Source: CBFIDE01 sp965661265 (GTDB lineage: Bacteria > Bacteroidota > Bacteroidia > Flavobacteriales > Schleiferiaceae). Taken from it: a stretch of DNA of 32,788 nucleotides. Every line of letters begins with the position of its first letter. Positions within the stretch are counted from its first letter, which is position 1. The stretch spans positions 1 through 32,788 of the forward strand of contig CBFIDE010000022.1 in NCBI GenBank assembly GCA_965661265.1. The letters run 5' to 3'. Of the stretch, positions 8,784 through 16,027 are shown one piece after another. The notes below the pieces were generated by a model. That model saw only the letters and a list, made by a program, of their open reading frames with translations, was not told the origin of the DNA and made no database searches. A program made the translations under genes and the position numbers.

Positions 8784-9274
8784 GAGCTTAACTCTTTATG
8801 AAGCTTAGCCATCTTAACAGCGGCTACAGCACACTCTATTCCTTTATTCCCATGGATTCCACCAGAACGGTCTATAGATTGCTGCTTGGTATTATCTGTT
8901 AGAACACAGAAAATCACCGGACTTGTATATTTCAGATTTAAATCTTGAATTCCCTGCGTTACACCTTGACAAACAAAATCAAAGTGCTTGGTTTCTCCTT
9001 GAATAACACAACCAATAGTGATAATTGCATCATATTGATCCAGTTCACACATTAATTTAGCGCCATAAACCAATTCAAAGGTTCCTGGCACGTTTATTCG
9101 ATCAATACTTTCAATAGGACACCCAAGACTTAAAAGTAAGTCATGAGCTCCTAAATAAAGATTTTCGGTTATATCAGAATTCCACTCGGCTACTACTATT
9201 CCAAATTTTAAGTGCTCTGCAGATCCTAATTCTTGATTTGCAAAATCGGAAAGGTTAGTAGAAGCTGTGGCCAT
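8780..9274 (-). CDS. ribH: 6,7-dimethyl-8-ribityllumazine synthase
   Basis: 164-residue enzyme that condenses 5-amino-6-ribitylamino-uracil with dihydroxybutanone phosphate, the penultimate riboflavin step; the family forms cytoplasmic icosahedra or pentamers. Family motifs are present: VVAEWNSDIT for the pyrimidine site, VPGTFELVYGAKL, IGCVIQGETKHFDFV with the catalytic His97, and GNKGIECA near the end. The N-terminal 20 residues are a variable extension. The ATG follows the stop of the TPR gene with no base between them, so translation is probably coupled and the promoter at 9991-10020 serves both. No other rib gene is in the window. The stop codon overlaps that of convergent rimO. Confidence 0.96.
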   Translation of the reverse strand: MATASTNLSDFANQELGSAEHLKFGIVVAEWNSDITENLYLGAHDLLLSLGCPIESIDRINVPGTFELVYGAKLMCELDQYDAIITIGCVIQGETKHFDFVCQGVTQGIQDLNLKYTSPVIFCVLTDNTKQQSIDRSGGIHGNKGIECAVAAVKMAKLHKELSS

Positions 9275-9967
9275 TTATGAGTTGCTTATGAATGACTGAA
9301 CACGAGCAATGTTCTTCTCAGCATCAACCGCTTGAGGAGAATCTTTAAACTCATTCTTAAGTCTTGTAAACATCATTAAAGCAGTTTTGTATTCACCCTC
9401 TTGTTCGGCTATAATAGCACCTCTTTGAAGATAAACTGGAACTACTGTCGAATTGGTTTTTCCATCTACAGCTTTAGTGTAATATTCTAATGCTTCAGAC
9501 ATTTGATTTAATTCTAAAAACGCATCACCAATAGATCCGGAAGCAAGGACACTGAAAATAGGGTCATCGCTCTTAAAAGCATCTAAATATTTAATAGCAT
9601 TTTCAAAATCACCTAAATTCAAATAAGAAATACCTGCATAATACTGAGCAAGATTACCAGCCTTTGTTCCGCTATAATTAGCTACGATATCCTCAAATCC
9701 ATAATGCTGACCATCTCCTGCCAAGGCAGTGTTTAAAGAGTCAAGCTCAAAATATTGTTGAGCAAAGAAAATCTCTTCCAATGCCTCCTTCTCTCTAGGT
9801 TCTTGATAGTAGGTGTCGTATGCAAAGTATCCACCCACAAGAATGAAAATTGCGGCAACAGTAACAATTATTGTCTTCTGATTCTCTTCGAACCACTTCT
9901 CAGCACGACCTAATGATTGTGCTACATCTACCAATACTTCTTCTTCTTGTTGTTTCTTTTTAGCCAT
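9275..9967 (-). CDS. YfgM-like inner-membrane tetratricopeptide repeat protein
   Basis: 230-residue protein with a charged cytoplasmic N-terminus (about 1-30, starting MAKKKQQEEE), one transmembrane helix (about 32-50) and a periplasmic helical domain. The latter has TPR-type pairs, for example YYAGISYLNLGDFENAIKYL and GSIGDAFLELNQMSEALEYY. This layout is that of YfgM/TPR_21 proteins, which in E. coli sit at the Sec translocon with PpiD and hand over secreted proteins. The YfgM-like assignment is from layout and is moderately sure. It is the promoter-proximal gene of a two-gene unit with ribH. Confidence 0.85.
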   Translation of the reverse strand: MAKKKQQEEEVLVDVAQSLGRAEKWFEENQKTIIVTVAAIFILVGGYFAYDTYYQEPREKEALEEIFFAQQYFELDSLNTALAGDGQHYGFEDIVANYSGTKAGNLAQYYAGISYLNLGDFENAIKYLDAFKSDDPIFSVLASGSIGDAFLELNQMSEALEYYTKAVDGKTNSTVVPVYLQRGAIIAEQEGEYKTALMMFTRLKNEFKDSPQAVDAEKNIARVQSFISNS

Positions 9968-9990
9968 TGAGCTTGTGTTTTCTAAGAGCG

Positions 9991-10020
9991 CAAAAATAAA
10001 TTTTTTTTCTTAAGCCCAAA
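9991..10020 (-). promoter_or_regulatory. Promoter of the TPR-ribH unit
   Basis: On the minus strand, TTTG (10017-10020) is followed after 18 nt by TATTTTTG (9991-9998), a full match to the Bacteroidota −33/−7 promoter. The predicted start of transcription is about 15 nt before the ATG at 9967. It is the best promoter in the window. Confidence 0.75.
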
Positions 10021-10045
10021 GACTTTATTACCATTGCTAAAGTCT

Positions 10046-10053
10046 TAATTTCG
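10046..10053 (+). promoter_or_regulatory. Possible −7 element of recF
   Basis: TAATTTCG differs from TAnnTTTG at one base and ends 8 nt before the recF ATG. No −33 element is evident. The 94-nt gap to the divergent TPR gene must hold both promoters. Confidence 0.3.
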
Positions 10054-10061
10054 CTTTTACT

Positions 10062-11171
10062 ATGAAATTAAAAAATTTACATCTAATAAATTTTAAAAAT
10101 TGGGAGGAGCTTTCGCTCGATTTCTCTAGTGGTATCAACTGTTTTGTAGGAAATAATGGTTCAGGGAAAACCAATATTTTGGATGCACTTCATTATCTAA
10201 GTGTGTGCAAAAGTTATTTTAATCTTATCGATAGTCAGAATATTAGAAATGAAGAGGGATTCTTTGTAATTGAAGGAGAATTTGAGAAATCTGATGAGGA
10301 TTATAGAATTTATTGTGGCTTAAAAAGAGGGCAGAAGAAAATTCTGAGAAAAAATAAGAAGGACTACGCCAAGCTTGCAGACCATATTGGCCAGTTTCCT
10401 TCAGTAATTATCTCTCCATATGATCGAGATTTAATTATGGATGGATCTGATGTGAGGCGTAAATTTATGGACGCTGTTATTAGTCAGAGTAATTCTATTT
10501 ATTTAGATAATTTGGTCAGATATAATAAAGCATTAGCTCAAAGAAATGCTCTTTTAAAGTTTTTTGCGGCCAATCATAAATGGGATAAAGAGAGTCTGTT
10601 AGTCTATGATGTTCAATTAGAGGAAAAGGCGAATTATATTTTTGAGGCGAGAAAAGAATTTGTAGAAAAGTTAAAGCCTAGATTATTAGAATATTATTCT
10701 CTTATCTCACAAGATTCTGAATTCCCTGATTTAAATTATAAATCTCAGCTCCTTGACAGCAAACTAACTGTCCTGTTAGAGCAAAATTTACAGAAAGATA
10801 AAATAGTACAGTATACTACTTCCGGCATTCATAAAGACGATTTAGAATTTACTTTAGAAGGAAGACCTTTAAGAAAATTTGGAAGTCAAGGTCAGCAAAA
10901 AAGTTTTTTGATAGCACTCAAGCTTGCACAGTATGACTTTATAAGAGAAAAGCAAAATCAAAAGCCTTTTCTGCTTCTGGATGATATTTTTGATAAATTA
11001 GATGAAGAAAGAGTGAGTCAATTAGTGAAGCTTGTTAGCGAGGAGAGATTTGGACAGATATTCATTACTGATACTCATGATGATAGAACTGCTCAGCTGG
11101 TTAAAAAGATTGACGAGAATGCTAAAATATTTGTGGTTGAAAAAGGGAAATTGCTAAGTGAAAAAGTCTAA
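10062..11171 (+). CDS. recF: DNA replication and repair protein RecF
   Basis: 369-residue SMC-like ATPase that helps load RecA at single-strand gaps and stalled forks. The N-terminus MKLKNLHLINFKNWEE is typical. Walker A is GNNGSGKTN (30-38), the ABC signature region is KFGSQGQQKSFLIALKLAQ, and Walker B is FLLLDDIFDKLD. Length is normal. The last 14 nt overlap the following DUF721 gene, so the two are translated as a coupled pair. A divergent gene upstream means recF is first in its transcript. The bidirectional terminator at 11447-11481 ends it. Confidence 0.96.
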   Translation: MKLKNLHLINFKNWEELSLDFSSGINCFVGNNGSGKTNILDALHYLSVCKSYFNLIDSQNIRNEEGFFVIEGEFEKSDEDYRIYCGLKRGQKKILRKNKKDYAKLADHIGQFPSVIISPYDRDLIMDGSDVRRKFMDAVISQSNSIYLDNLVRYNKALAQRNALLKFFAANHKWDKESLLVYDVQLEEKANYIFEARKEFVEKLKPRLLEYYSLISQDSEFPDLNYKSQLLDSKLTVLLEQNLQKDKIVQYTTSGIHKDDLEFTLEGRPLRKFGSQGQQKSFLIALKLAQYDFIREKQNQKPFLLLDDIFDKLDEERVSQLVKLVSEERFGQIFITDTHDDRTAQLVKKIDENAKIFVVEKGKLLSEKV

Positions 11172-11448
11172 CGAACAAAATTTAGGACAGGCAATTCAAG
11201 CTTTTCTCAAGGCATATAAGCTCAATGAAAAGTTTGATGAAACAGAAATATACGCCAGATGGGAAGAGCTGGTAGGAAGTGCTATTAACAATAAAACTAA
11301 GAAGGTAGTACTCAGAGGAAGTGTTCTCAGCGTTTATTTAAACTCATCTGTACTAAGGCAAGAGTTAAATATGAGAAAATCTGAAATGTTGGATAAAGTT
11401 AATCTGAGATTAAAATCTAAACCGATTTCAGAAATTGAATTTAAGTAA
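11158..11448 (+). CDS. DUF721/DciA-like protein
   Basis: 96-residue protein with a GTG start, overlapping the end of recF by 14 nt; no ATG exists before residue 79. The sequence follows the DUF721 pattern: an N-terminal helix (LGQAIQAFLKAYKL), then YARWEELVGSAINNKTKKVV, a strand LRGSVLSVYLNSSVLRQEL and a helix MRKSEMLDKVN. DciA, the DnaB-helicase loader of most bacteria lacking DnaC/DnaI, is the studied member. Being coupled to recF fits a replication role. Whether this short form is the helicase loader itself cannot be told from sequence. Confidence 0.85.
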   Translation: MKKSNEQNLGQAIQAFLKAYKLNEKFDETEIYARWEELVGSAINNKTKKVVLRGSVLSVYLNSSVLRQELNMRKSEMLDKVNLRLKSKPISEIEFK

Positions 11449-11481
11449 AAAAAAGGAGGTCAATTTGACCTCCTTTTTTTA
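11447..11481. terminator. Bidirectional terminator between the recF-DUF721 and ndk genes
   Basis: A perfect inverted repeat (GGAGGTC/GACCTCC core, extended by A on the left and T on the right) sits between convergent genes. Seven T residues on each strand make it work in both directions. Confidence 0.9.
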
Positions 11482-11484
11482 TTC

Positions 11485-11904
11485 TTAGTGTCTGTCTCTT
11501 TGAGAAAAGAAGAAGTTTCCTTCAATCATAGCATTCTCATCAGAGTCACTTCCGTGAACAGCATTAGCAGCTATACTTTCAGCATACATTTGTCTGATCG
11601 TTCCTTCAGCAGCTTCAGCTGGATTTGTAGCTCCAATTAAAGTTCTATAATCTTCAACTGCATTTTCCTTCTCTAAGATTGCTGCTACTATAGGACCAGA
11701 TGTCATATATTCAACAAGTTCTCCGTAAAAAGGTCTCTCCTTATGTACTTCATAAAATGCTTCGGCATCTTTCTTAGATAATCTAGTAAACTGCATAGCA
11801 GTAATTCTAAAGCCAGAAGCGTTAATTTTTTCAAGAATTGCACCAATGTGTCCGTTTTGAACGCCATCAGGCTTAATCATGGTAAATGTCTTATTTGTAG
11901 CCAT
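11485..11904 (-). CDS. ndk: Nucleoside diphosphate kinase
   Basis: 139-residue enzyme that transfers the γ-phosphate between nucleoside di- and triphosphates. MATNKTFTMIKPDGVQNGHIG is the family N-terminus, with Lys11 in the KPDG loop. The phosphorylated histidine is His117 in NAVHGSDSDENA, the NDK signature. Length is normal. A TACTTTCG element on the minus strand about 25 nt upstream is a near match to the −7 promoter. The gene is monocistronic, between the bidirectional terminator and the divergent lipoprotein gene. Confidence 0.97.
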   Translation of the reverse strand: MATNKTFTMIKPDGVQNGHIGAILEKINASGFRITAMQFTRLSKKDAEAFYEVHKERPFYGELVEYMTSGPIVAAILEKENAVEDYRTLIGATNPAEAAEGTIRQMYAESIAANAVHGSDSDENAMIEGNFFFSQRDRH

Positions 11905-12020
11905 TGTATTTGTTTTCTTATTGATGGCGCGAAAGTAATAAATACTTTATCCAAAGCATTGATTTTAACACTAATTGCTTCATAATTGGTCTATATTTTC
12001 GTTATCATTTCGAGATAGGC

Positions 12021-12028
12021 TAATTTTG
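12021..12028 (+). promoter_or_regulatory. −7 element of the lipoprotein gene
   Basis: TAATTTTG, a perfect TAnnTTTG, lies 15 nt before ATG 12044. It lies inside the longer open frame that begins at 11975, which supports the shorter start. Confidence 0.5.
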
Positions 12029-12043
12029 CTCCAAAATACACAC

Positions 12044-12925
12044 ATGAAAAAGATTTTTTATTTCCTAATGATTGCTTTCTTAGCTACATCTGCAGTCTCT
12101 TGTAAGGATGATGATGACGATGATGATGATATTGAAGTACCAGCAAGTCTGACAGTTAAAGCTGTTAGTGGATCATCAACTGATAGCGCAGGAGTTTTTA
12201 GAATCGAGGAAGGAACAGATTTTTATATCGCACTTGAGGCAATGGCCTCTGCTGATAATAGCCTTGAAGAAATGACTGTTTTTCAATTTGGTGTTAACGC
12301 TCTTTCTACACTTCCTTTATCATCTAAAGGAATTCAATTATCTGATAATGAAACTGATTTACCAGCATCATACTCTAGTCTGTATCAGGATACATTGAGT
12401 TTTAGTGGCTCTGATTTTATGGCTGAGGGTTCTACTGAAATTCAGTTTGTATTAAATGATGATGACGATGGAATGTCTGCGAGTATTGATGTAATAGTAA
12501 TTGCTGAAACACCTCTAAATAATTTAGAATCAGGTTCTTTTTATCATAAGAATGACTCTACTGCCATCGGTTGGAACTTTATTGATGATGCAGTGGTATC
12601 TTATAATGATCCGGATAATGTTAAGGATCTTGTCAGTACAGATACGGCTTCTTTTACTGGCAGTTGTGAATCAAAGAGTGGTAGTAGTTTTTCTAAACAC
12701 AACTCTTATGATTACGACAATGCAACTTTAGAATCTGCTATTGAAGTGTATCAGAATAGTTTTCCTGTTTCTTTTATAAATAATCCTCAAGTTGATGATA
12801 TTTATATTGCGAACTTGAGAAATGGAAGCGAGTATATTGTGATCAAAATTATTGCTTTAGACCCTAATTTTGATTCACAAGGAAATAATGATGGAATTAT
12901 TACTTTCAACTATAAGAAACAGTAA
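12044..12925 (+). CDS. Lipoprotein with poly-Asp surface-export-like signal
   Basis: 293-residue predicted lipoprotein of unknown function. The signal peptide MKKIFYFLMIAFLATSAVSC ends in a lipobox with Cys20 as lipidation site. It is followed at once by Lys and eight Asp. In Capnocytophaga and relatives, a Lys plus acidic residues right after the lipidated Cys is a lipoprotein export signal that sends the protein to the cell surface, so surface exposure is predicted. The rest is β-rich, Ser/Asp/Thr-rich and low in Cys, with a stretch (about 160-293) that may be a second β domain; I recognise no enzyme motif. The frame opens at 11975, but the promoter and signal peptide fix the start at 12044. 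A terminator follows. Confidence 0.85.
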   Translation: MKKIFYFLMIAFLATSAVSCKDDDDDDDDIEVPASLTVKAVSGSSTDSAGVFRIEEGTDFYIALEAMASADNSLEEMTVFQFGVNALSTLPLSSKGIQLSDNETDLPASYSSLYQDTLSFSGSDFMAEGSTEIQFVLNDDDDGMSASIDVIVIAETPLNNLESGSFYHKNDSTAIGWNFIDDAVVSYNDPDNVKDLVSTDTASFTGSCESKSGSSFSKHNSYDYDNATLESAIEVYQNSFPVSFINNPQVDDIYIANLRNGSEYIVIKIIALDPNFDSQGNNDGIITFNYKKQ

Positions 12926-12950
12926 GATAGATTTATAAAATACAGTAATA

Positions 12951-12980
12951 AAAACAGAGCTTTAATGCTCTGTTTTTTTT
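12951..12980 (+). terminator. Terminator of the lipoprotein gene
   Basis: AAAACAGAGC and GCTCTGTTTT pair around the loop TTTAAT, followed by T residues. It separates the lipoprotein gene from bshB1. Confidence 0.85.
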
Positions 12981-13003
12981 GATCTTTGTTGTAAATTAAA
13001 GTT

Positions 13004-13738
13004 ATGAAAGTAGACATTCTTGCATTTGGTGCACATCCTGATGATATTGAAATAAGCGCTGGCGGAACAGTAGCTAAACAAGTACGATTAGGCTATAAGG
13101 TAGGGCTCATTGATTTAACCCAGGGTGACTTGGGAACAAGAGGTTCTATCGCGCAAAGGAGAAAGGAAGCGGATGATGCAGCTAAAGTCTTAGGTGTTAG
13201 CTTTAGGAAAAACCTATGCATGTCGGATGGTTTTTTCGAAAATAATAAGTCAAACCAGCTGAAAGTTGCTGCTGAAATCAGGAAACATAAACCGGATTGG
13301 TTGCTAGCTAATGCCTTAGAGGACCGTCATCCGGACCATGGAAAAGGAGGGGAGCTAGTAAGAACTGCGGCTTTCCTTGCTGGATTGAGAATGATTGAAT
13401 TGAAAGATGAACAAAACGGTGAATTATTGGAAGCGCACAGGCCGCAAATGATATTACACTACATTCAGTTTCAAAGTCTAAAACCTCAAGTAATTTTATC
13501 TTTTGATCAGGATGAAATGGATCAAAAAATGAGTTCTATTTTAAAGTACGAATCACAATTCTTTGACCCAAAAAGTAAAGAGCCAGCAACAGTAATCTCT
13601 AGCAAAGGCTTTTTAAATTCTATTAGGTATAGATCTGAAGATATGGGTAGATTAATCGGCAAATCTTATGGAGAAGGATTCTATTCAAGCCAGGATTTAG
13701 GAATAGAAGATATTACCCACTTAAAGGGCGTGCGATAA
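13004..13738 (+). CDS. bshB1: Bacillithiol biosynthesis deacetylase BshB1
   Basis: 244-residue zinc-dependent LmbE-family deacetylase that removes acetate from N-acetylglucosaminyl-malate, the second step of bacillithiol (low-molecular-weight thiol) synthesis. The N-terminal motif is GAHPDDIEISAGGT, with zinc ligands His11 and Asp14. The third ligand is His112 in DRHPDHGKG. Bacteroidota BshB1 proteins start in just this way (VDILAFGAHPDD, then TQGDLGTRG). Length is normal. No other bsh gene is in the window. A near −7 element (GATCTTTG, 12981-12988) precedes it. Its last 18 nt overlap the 3' end of the convergent glycosyltransferase gene. Confidence 0.93.
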   Translation: MKVDILAFGAHPDDIEISAGGTVAKQVRLGYKVGLIDLTQGDLGTRGSIAQRRKEADDAAKVLGVSFRKNLCMSDGFFENNKSNQLKVAAEIRKHKPDWLLANALEDRHPDHGKGGELVRTAAFLAGLRMIELKDEQNGELLEAHRPQMILHYIQFQSLKPQVILSFDQDEMDQKMSSILKYESQFFDPKSKEPATVISSKGFLNSIRYRSEDMGRLIGKSYGEGFYSSQDLGIEDITHLKGVR

Positions 13739-14821
13739 ATAGATTCCATTAAGTTGCTTTGCAATAACTGACTTAGAATATTTTGAAATTGCTTCTCGCG
13801 ATATTTCTTCATGATTATAGGACGACATTTCTGCAGTAAACTTTAAAAGTGCATTTTGAAATGCTATCAAATCATCTCTTTCTACTAAAATACCATTTTT
13901 AGTGTTTATCAATTGAGGAATTCCACCTACATCTGAACTTATAACTGGAGTTCCGGTACAAAGTGCTTCTAAGATTACACAGGGCTGATTCTCGAATCGA
14001 CTAAACATTACAAAACAAGAAGATGCTTTCATTTTATTAGCTACCTCTTTAGAGCTTATGCTTCCGAATACTTTAATGTACTCTTGATAACCAAGAGTGT
14101 TTTTAATGTTCTGCTTGAGCTGATCTAAATCTCCATCACCTCCAATCTCTAATTCAAATGGAATATTCCTGTCAATTAGTATTTTGAATCCTTCTAATAG
14201 CTTCTTGATATTTTTAGACTCTTCTTGCAAAGTGCTAATGTGAAAAAACTTCGGAATTGAATTTTCCTTTTTCTCAAAATTAAAAATAGATTCATCCACT
14301 ACATTAGAAATTGACTTGAAATTCTGATTATTAGTAAATGGCATCATTGCTTTGCCAAGGTGATCAGAAACAGGCATTATTAATTTAGCTCGATTTAATA
14401 CTTTTCTAAGAACAAAAAGTTGGTATCTACTCCATTGATGGCCTGAAATAGAATGATAACCACTAAAATGTTCAGTTACTACAAAAGGAATTCTGAGTCT
14501 TTGTAAAAAAGTAGCTGCAGGATAAACTACATTTAGATGTGCAATATGAAAAACTCCAGCATCTTTTAGTGCTAGTTTATAAGCTTTCTTAAGTGCTTTT
14601 CTATAAGATAGGATAGGGAGCTTTTTTACAAAATACGATTTATATATTTTAAAGTTTTCTTGCTCTTCAATCTCAACTTCATCTTTTTCATCCTCAAATG
14701 CTGCAATCAGCCACACCTTATTATATAAGGCAGCTGCCTGGGCGTGTCGTTCCACAAAATTACCCAGAGTAGGGGCATTTCTGTTGGGATACCAACTAGA
14801 GATAAAAAGAATATTTTTCAT
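13721..14821 (-). CDS. Family 4 glycosyltransferase
   Basis: 366-residue GT-B-fold glycosyltransferase. The N-terminal half starts MKNILFISSWYPNRNAPTLG, the acceptor-domain beginning common in exopolysaccharide and O-antigen enzymes. The C-terminal half carries the retaining-enzyme EX7E motif (E277 to E285) followed by ALCTGTPVISSDVGGIPQLI. It probably moves a sugar from a nucleotide donor to a lipid- or glycan-linked acceptor on the cytoplasmic face. Donor and acceptor cannot be read, and no other glycan gene adjoins it. It is not BshA despite lying tail-to-tail with bshB1, since BshA's own N-terminal motif is absent. A one-mismatch −7 element (minus strand, 14863-14870) lies upstream. Confidence 0.88.
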   Translation of the reverse strand: MKNILFISSWYPNRNAPTLGNFVERHAQAAALYNKVWLIAAFEDEKDEVEIEEQENFKIYKSYFVKKLPILSYRKALKKAYKLALKDAGVFHIAHLNVVYPAATFLQRLRIPFVVTEHFSGYHSISGHQWSRYQLFVLRKVLNRAKLIMPVSDHLGKAMMPFTNNQNFKSISNVVDESIFNFEKKENSIPKFFHISTLQEESKNIKKLLEGFKILIDRNIPFELEIGGDGDLDQLKQNIKNTLGYQEYIKVFGSISSKEVANKMKASSCFVMFSRFENQPCVILEALCTGTPVISSDVGGIPQLINTKNGILVERDDLIAFQNALLKFTAEMSSYNHEEISREAISKYSKSVIAKQLNGIYLSHAL

Positions 14822-14914
14822 GGTATAAAGTTCTTATTTCTTACTTAAAAACTAGAGTCTTCGAAAAATATTTGGATAATTTTTTAATTGTTACAAATGG
14901 CCATTCTTTTCTTG

Positions 14915-14943
14915 TTGAAGTTAGAAACAATATATTATATTTG
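14915..14943 (+). promoter_or_regulatory. Promoter of tRNA-His
   Basis: TTG (14915-14917) and TATATTTG (14936-14943), 18 nt apart, are a good −33/−7 pair. A second TTG lies at 14912-14914 (21-nt spacer). The tRNA begins 15-16 nt after the −7 element. Confidence 0.65.
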
Positions 14944-14958
14944 CACCCCTTATTTATG

Positions 14959-15032
14959 GTGGTTGTAGCTCAGTTGGTTAGAGTGCCTGATTGTGGTTCA
15001 GGAGGTCGCCGGTTCGAGACCGGTCTTCCACC
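14959..15032 (+). tRNA. tRNA-His (anticodon GTG)
   Basis: Cloverleaf: D arm GCTC-loop-GAGT, anticodon arm CCTGA-TTGTGGT-TCAGG with anticodon GTG, and T arm GCCGG-TTCGAGA-CCGGT. Acceptor is GTGGTTG with CTTCCAC. A genome-encoded G at 14958 can be G−1 and pairs with discriminator C73 (15032), the identity element of tRNA-His. CCA is not encoded. Acceptor positions 5:68 and 6:67 come out as T-T, so the stem has two U·U mismatches in this reading. Confidence 0.95.
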
Positions 15033-15034
15033 CA

Positions 15035-15070
15035 ATAAAAAAAGCCCTGCATTTGCAGGGCTTTTTTATT
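15035..15070. terminator. Terminator after tRNA-His, usable on both strands
   Basis: AAAAAAGCCCTGC and GCAGGGCTTTTTT pair around ATTT. It ends the tRNA transcript and can also end the Spy-like gene's transcript coming from the other side. Confidence 0.9.
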
Positions 15071-15095
15071 GATATATATTATTCATAAGACTGTT

Positions 15096-15596
15096 TTACC
15101 TCCTGTCATCAGGCTCTGGACCTCTTTTGCCATCACCTCCTCCTTTGCGCATTCTTTTCATTAATATTTCATGAAATTCAAATTCACTTTTATACAGTAT
15201 AGCTACCTTCTGAATACTTAATACTTCCTTAAATCTCTCATGATATTTCTGTCTAATTTTAAGAGATAACTCTTGGTTTTTGAATCCTGTTTGAAGCATT
15301 TTTTCAAGTTCAGTATCACTAAAGGTTTTATTTTCTAAATCAGCCCTTCTCATTTTACGTCTGATTTTCATCAATTCTATCTGAACTTCATCAATTTCCC
15401 TTCGGTATTGATTATATACAGGCCAAAAGGCTTGAGCTTCTGCTGGAGAGAGATCTAATTTTTCTGATAAGTAAGCAATTCGTTTGCTATCAATTTTAGC
15501 TTTCATTGCTTCTCTTTCAGATTCACTTGGCTGAGCGCCTAATGCAAATGTCGAAAAGATGAAGCCAAATAAGAGTAAGTTTCTAAAGGTTTTCAT
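15096..15596 (-). CDS. Spy/CpxP-like periplasmic protein ("sensor of ECF-type sigma factor" type)
   Basis: 166-residue secreted, helical, highly charged protein. The signal peptide MKTFRNLLLFGFIFSTFALGAQ precedes a body with AYLSEKLDLSPAEAQAFWPVY, a hallmark of the Bacteroidota proteins annotated as sensors of ECF sigma factors; the LxLSxxEAxxFWP pattern recalls the LTxxQ repeats of Spy/CpxP. The C-terminus is Arg/Gly/Asp-rich and disordered. Such proteins bind unfolded proteins or metal and feed back on envelope-stress control. The frame opens at 15611, but ATG 15596 puts the signal peptide at the N-terminus. It overlaps the preceding gene by 14 nt and is the last gene of the sigma-factor operon. 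Confidence 0.8.
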   Translation of the reverse strand: MKTFRNLLLFGFIFSTFALGAQPSESEREAMKAKIDSKRIAYLSEKLDLSPAEAQAFWPVYNQYRREIDEVQIELMKIRRKMRRADLENKTFSDTELEKMLQTGFKNQELSLKIRQKYHERFKEVLSIQKVAILYKSEFEFHEILMKRMRKGGGDGKRGPEPDDRR

Positions 15597-16005
15597 AATA
15601 TATATATTCATTATAGTTTAATTCATAAAGCATGTCCTCTGTGATATCAATATAAGAGAGCAATTCTATTTCACCAATTTCAAGCGTTTCATCGGAGATT
15701 AATTCAGTCAAGATTGCTAAATTATGTGCGTCGGTATAATTAGTCTGCAGATAGTCTTCAATAATGACACTACTAATGCTGTTGTCAATTGCTGACTCAT
15801 GGGTAATGACTGTGGGAGTGTATAGAAAGAATCCAAGAACTATAGCAGCAGCAATACTTATTGGAGCTAATAATTGTATCAGTTTAGAACGATCTTTTCT
15901 AGATTCTAAAGAAATCTTTAAAAGATTTATTTCATTAGACTCAAAATACCCTTCTGGAACTTTGAAGCTCTCATGAAACTTTTTCTTATTTATTTCTTGA
16001 TTCAT
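15583..16005 (-). CDS. Single-pass membrane protein, putative anti-sigma factor
   Basis: 140-residue protein with a charged cytoplasmic N-terminus (about 1-42, including FKVPEGYFESNE), one transmembrane helix (about 45-63) and an acidic outer domain of about 75 residues. The domain is rich in Asp/Glu/Tyr and ends YNEYIYYENL. It lies directly downstream of the ECF sigma gene and overlaps the Spy-like gene. The VPEGYF motif followed by a helix is common in short Bacteroidota proteins found next to ECF sigma genes. Function as an anti-sigma factor is inferred from topology and position; no zinc-binding (ZAS) HxxxCxxC motif is present. Confidence 0.7.
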   Translation of the reverse strand: MNQEINKKKFHESFKVPEGYFESNEINLLKISLESRKDRSKLIQLLAPISIAAAIVLGFFLYTPTVITHESAIDNSISSVIIEDYLQTNYTDAHNLAILTELISDETLEIGEIELLSYIDITEDMLYELNYNEYIYYENL

Positions 16006-16027
16006 ATCTCTTTGATTTTATTTCTTT

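Noticed and set aside
11975..12043. An N-terminal extension of the lipoprotein
   Set aside because: It would contain the promoter element and bury the signal peptide; the lipobox fixes the start at 12044.
12107..12130. The GAT run as a CRISPR-like or mobile repeat
   Set aside because: It is a short in-frame Asp tract after the lipobox. No CRISPR spacing, inverted repeats or transposase genes occur in the window.
13721..14821. BshA (bacillithiol glycosyltransferase) next to bshB1
   Set aside because: The N-terminus is the SSWYPNRNAPTLGN type of polysaccharide GT4 enzymes, not the BshA type, and the gene is convergent with bshB1.
14872..15072. A 66-codon ORF on the plus strand
   Set aside because: It runs through the tRNA-His promoter, gene and terminator and has no family features.
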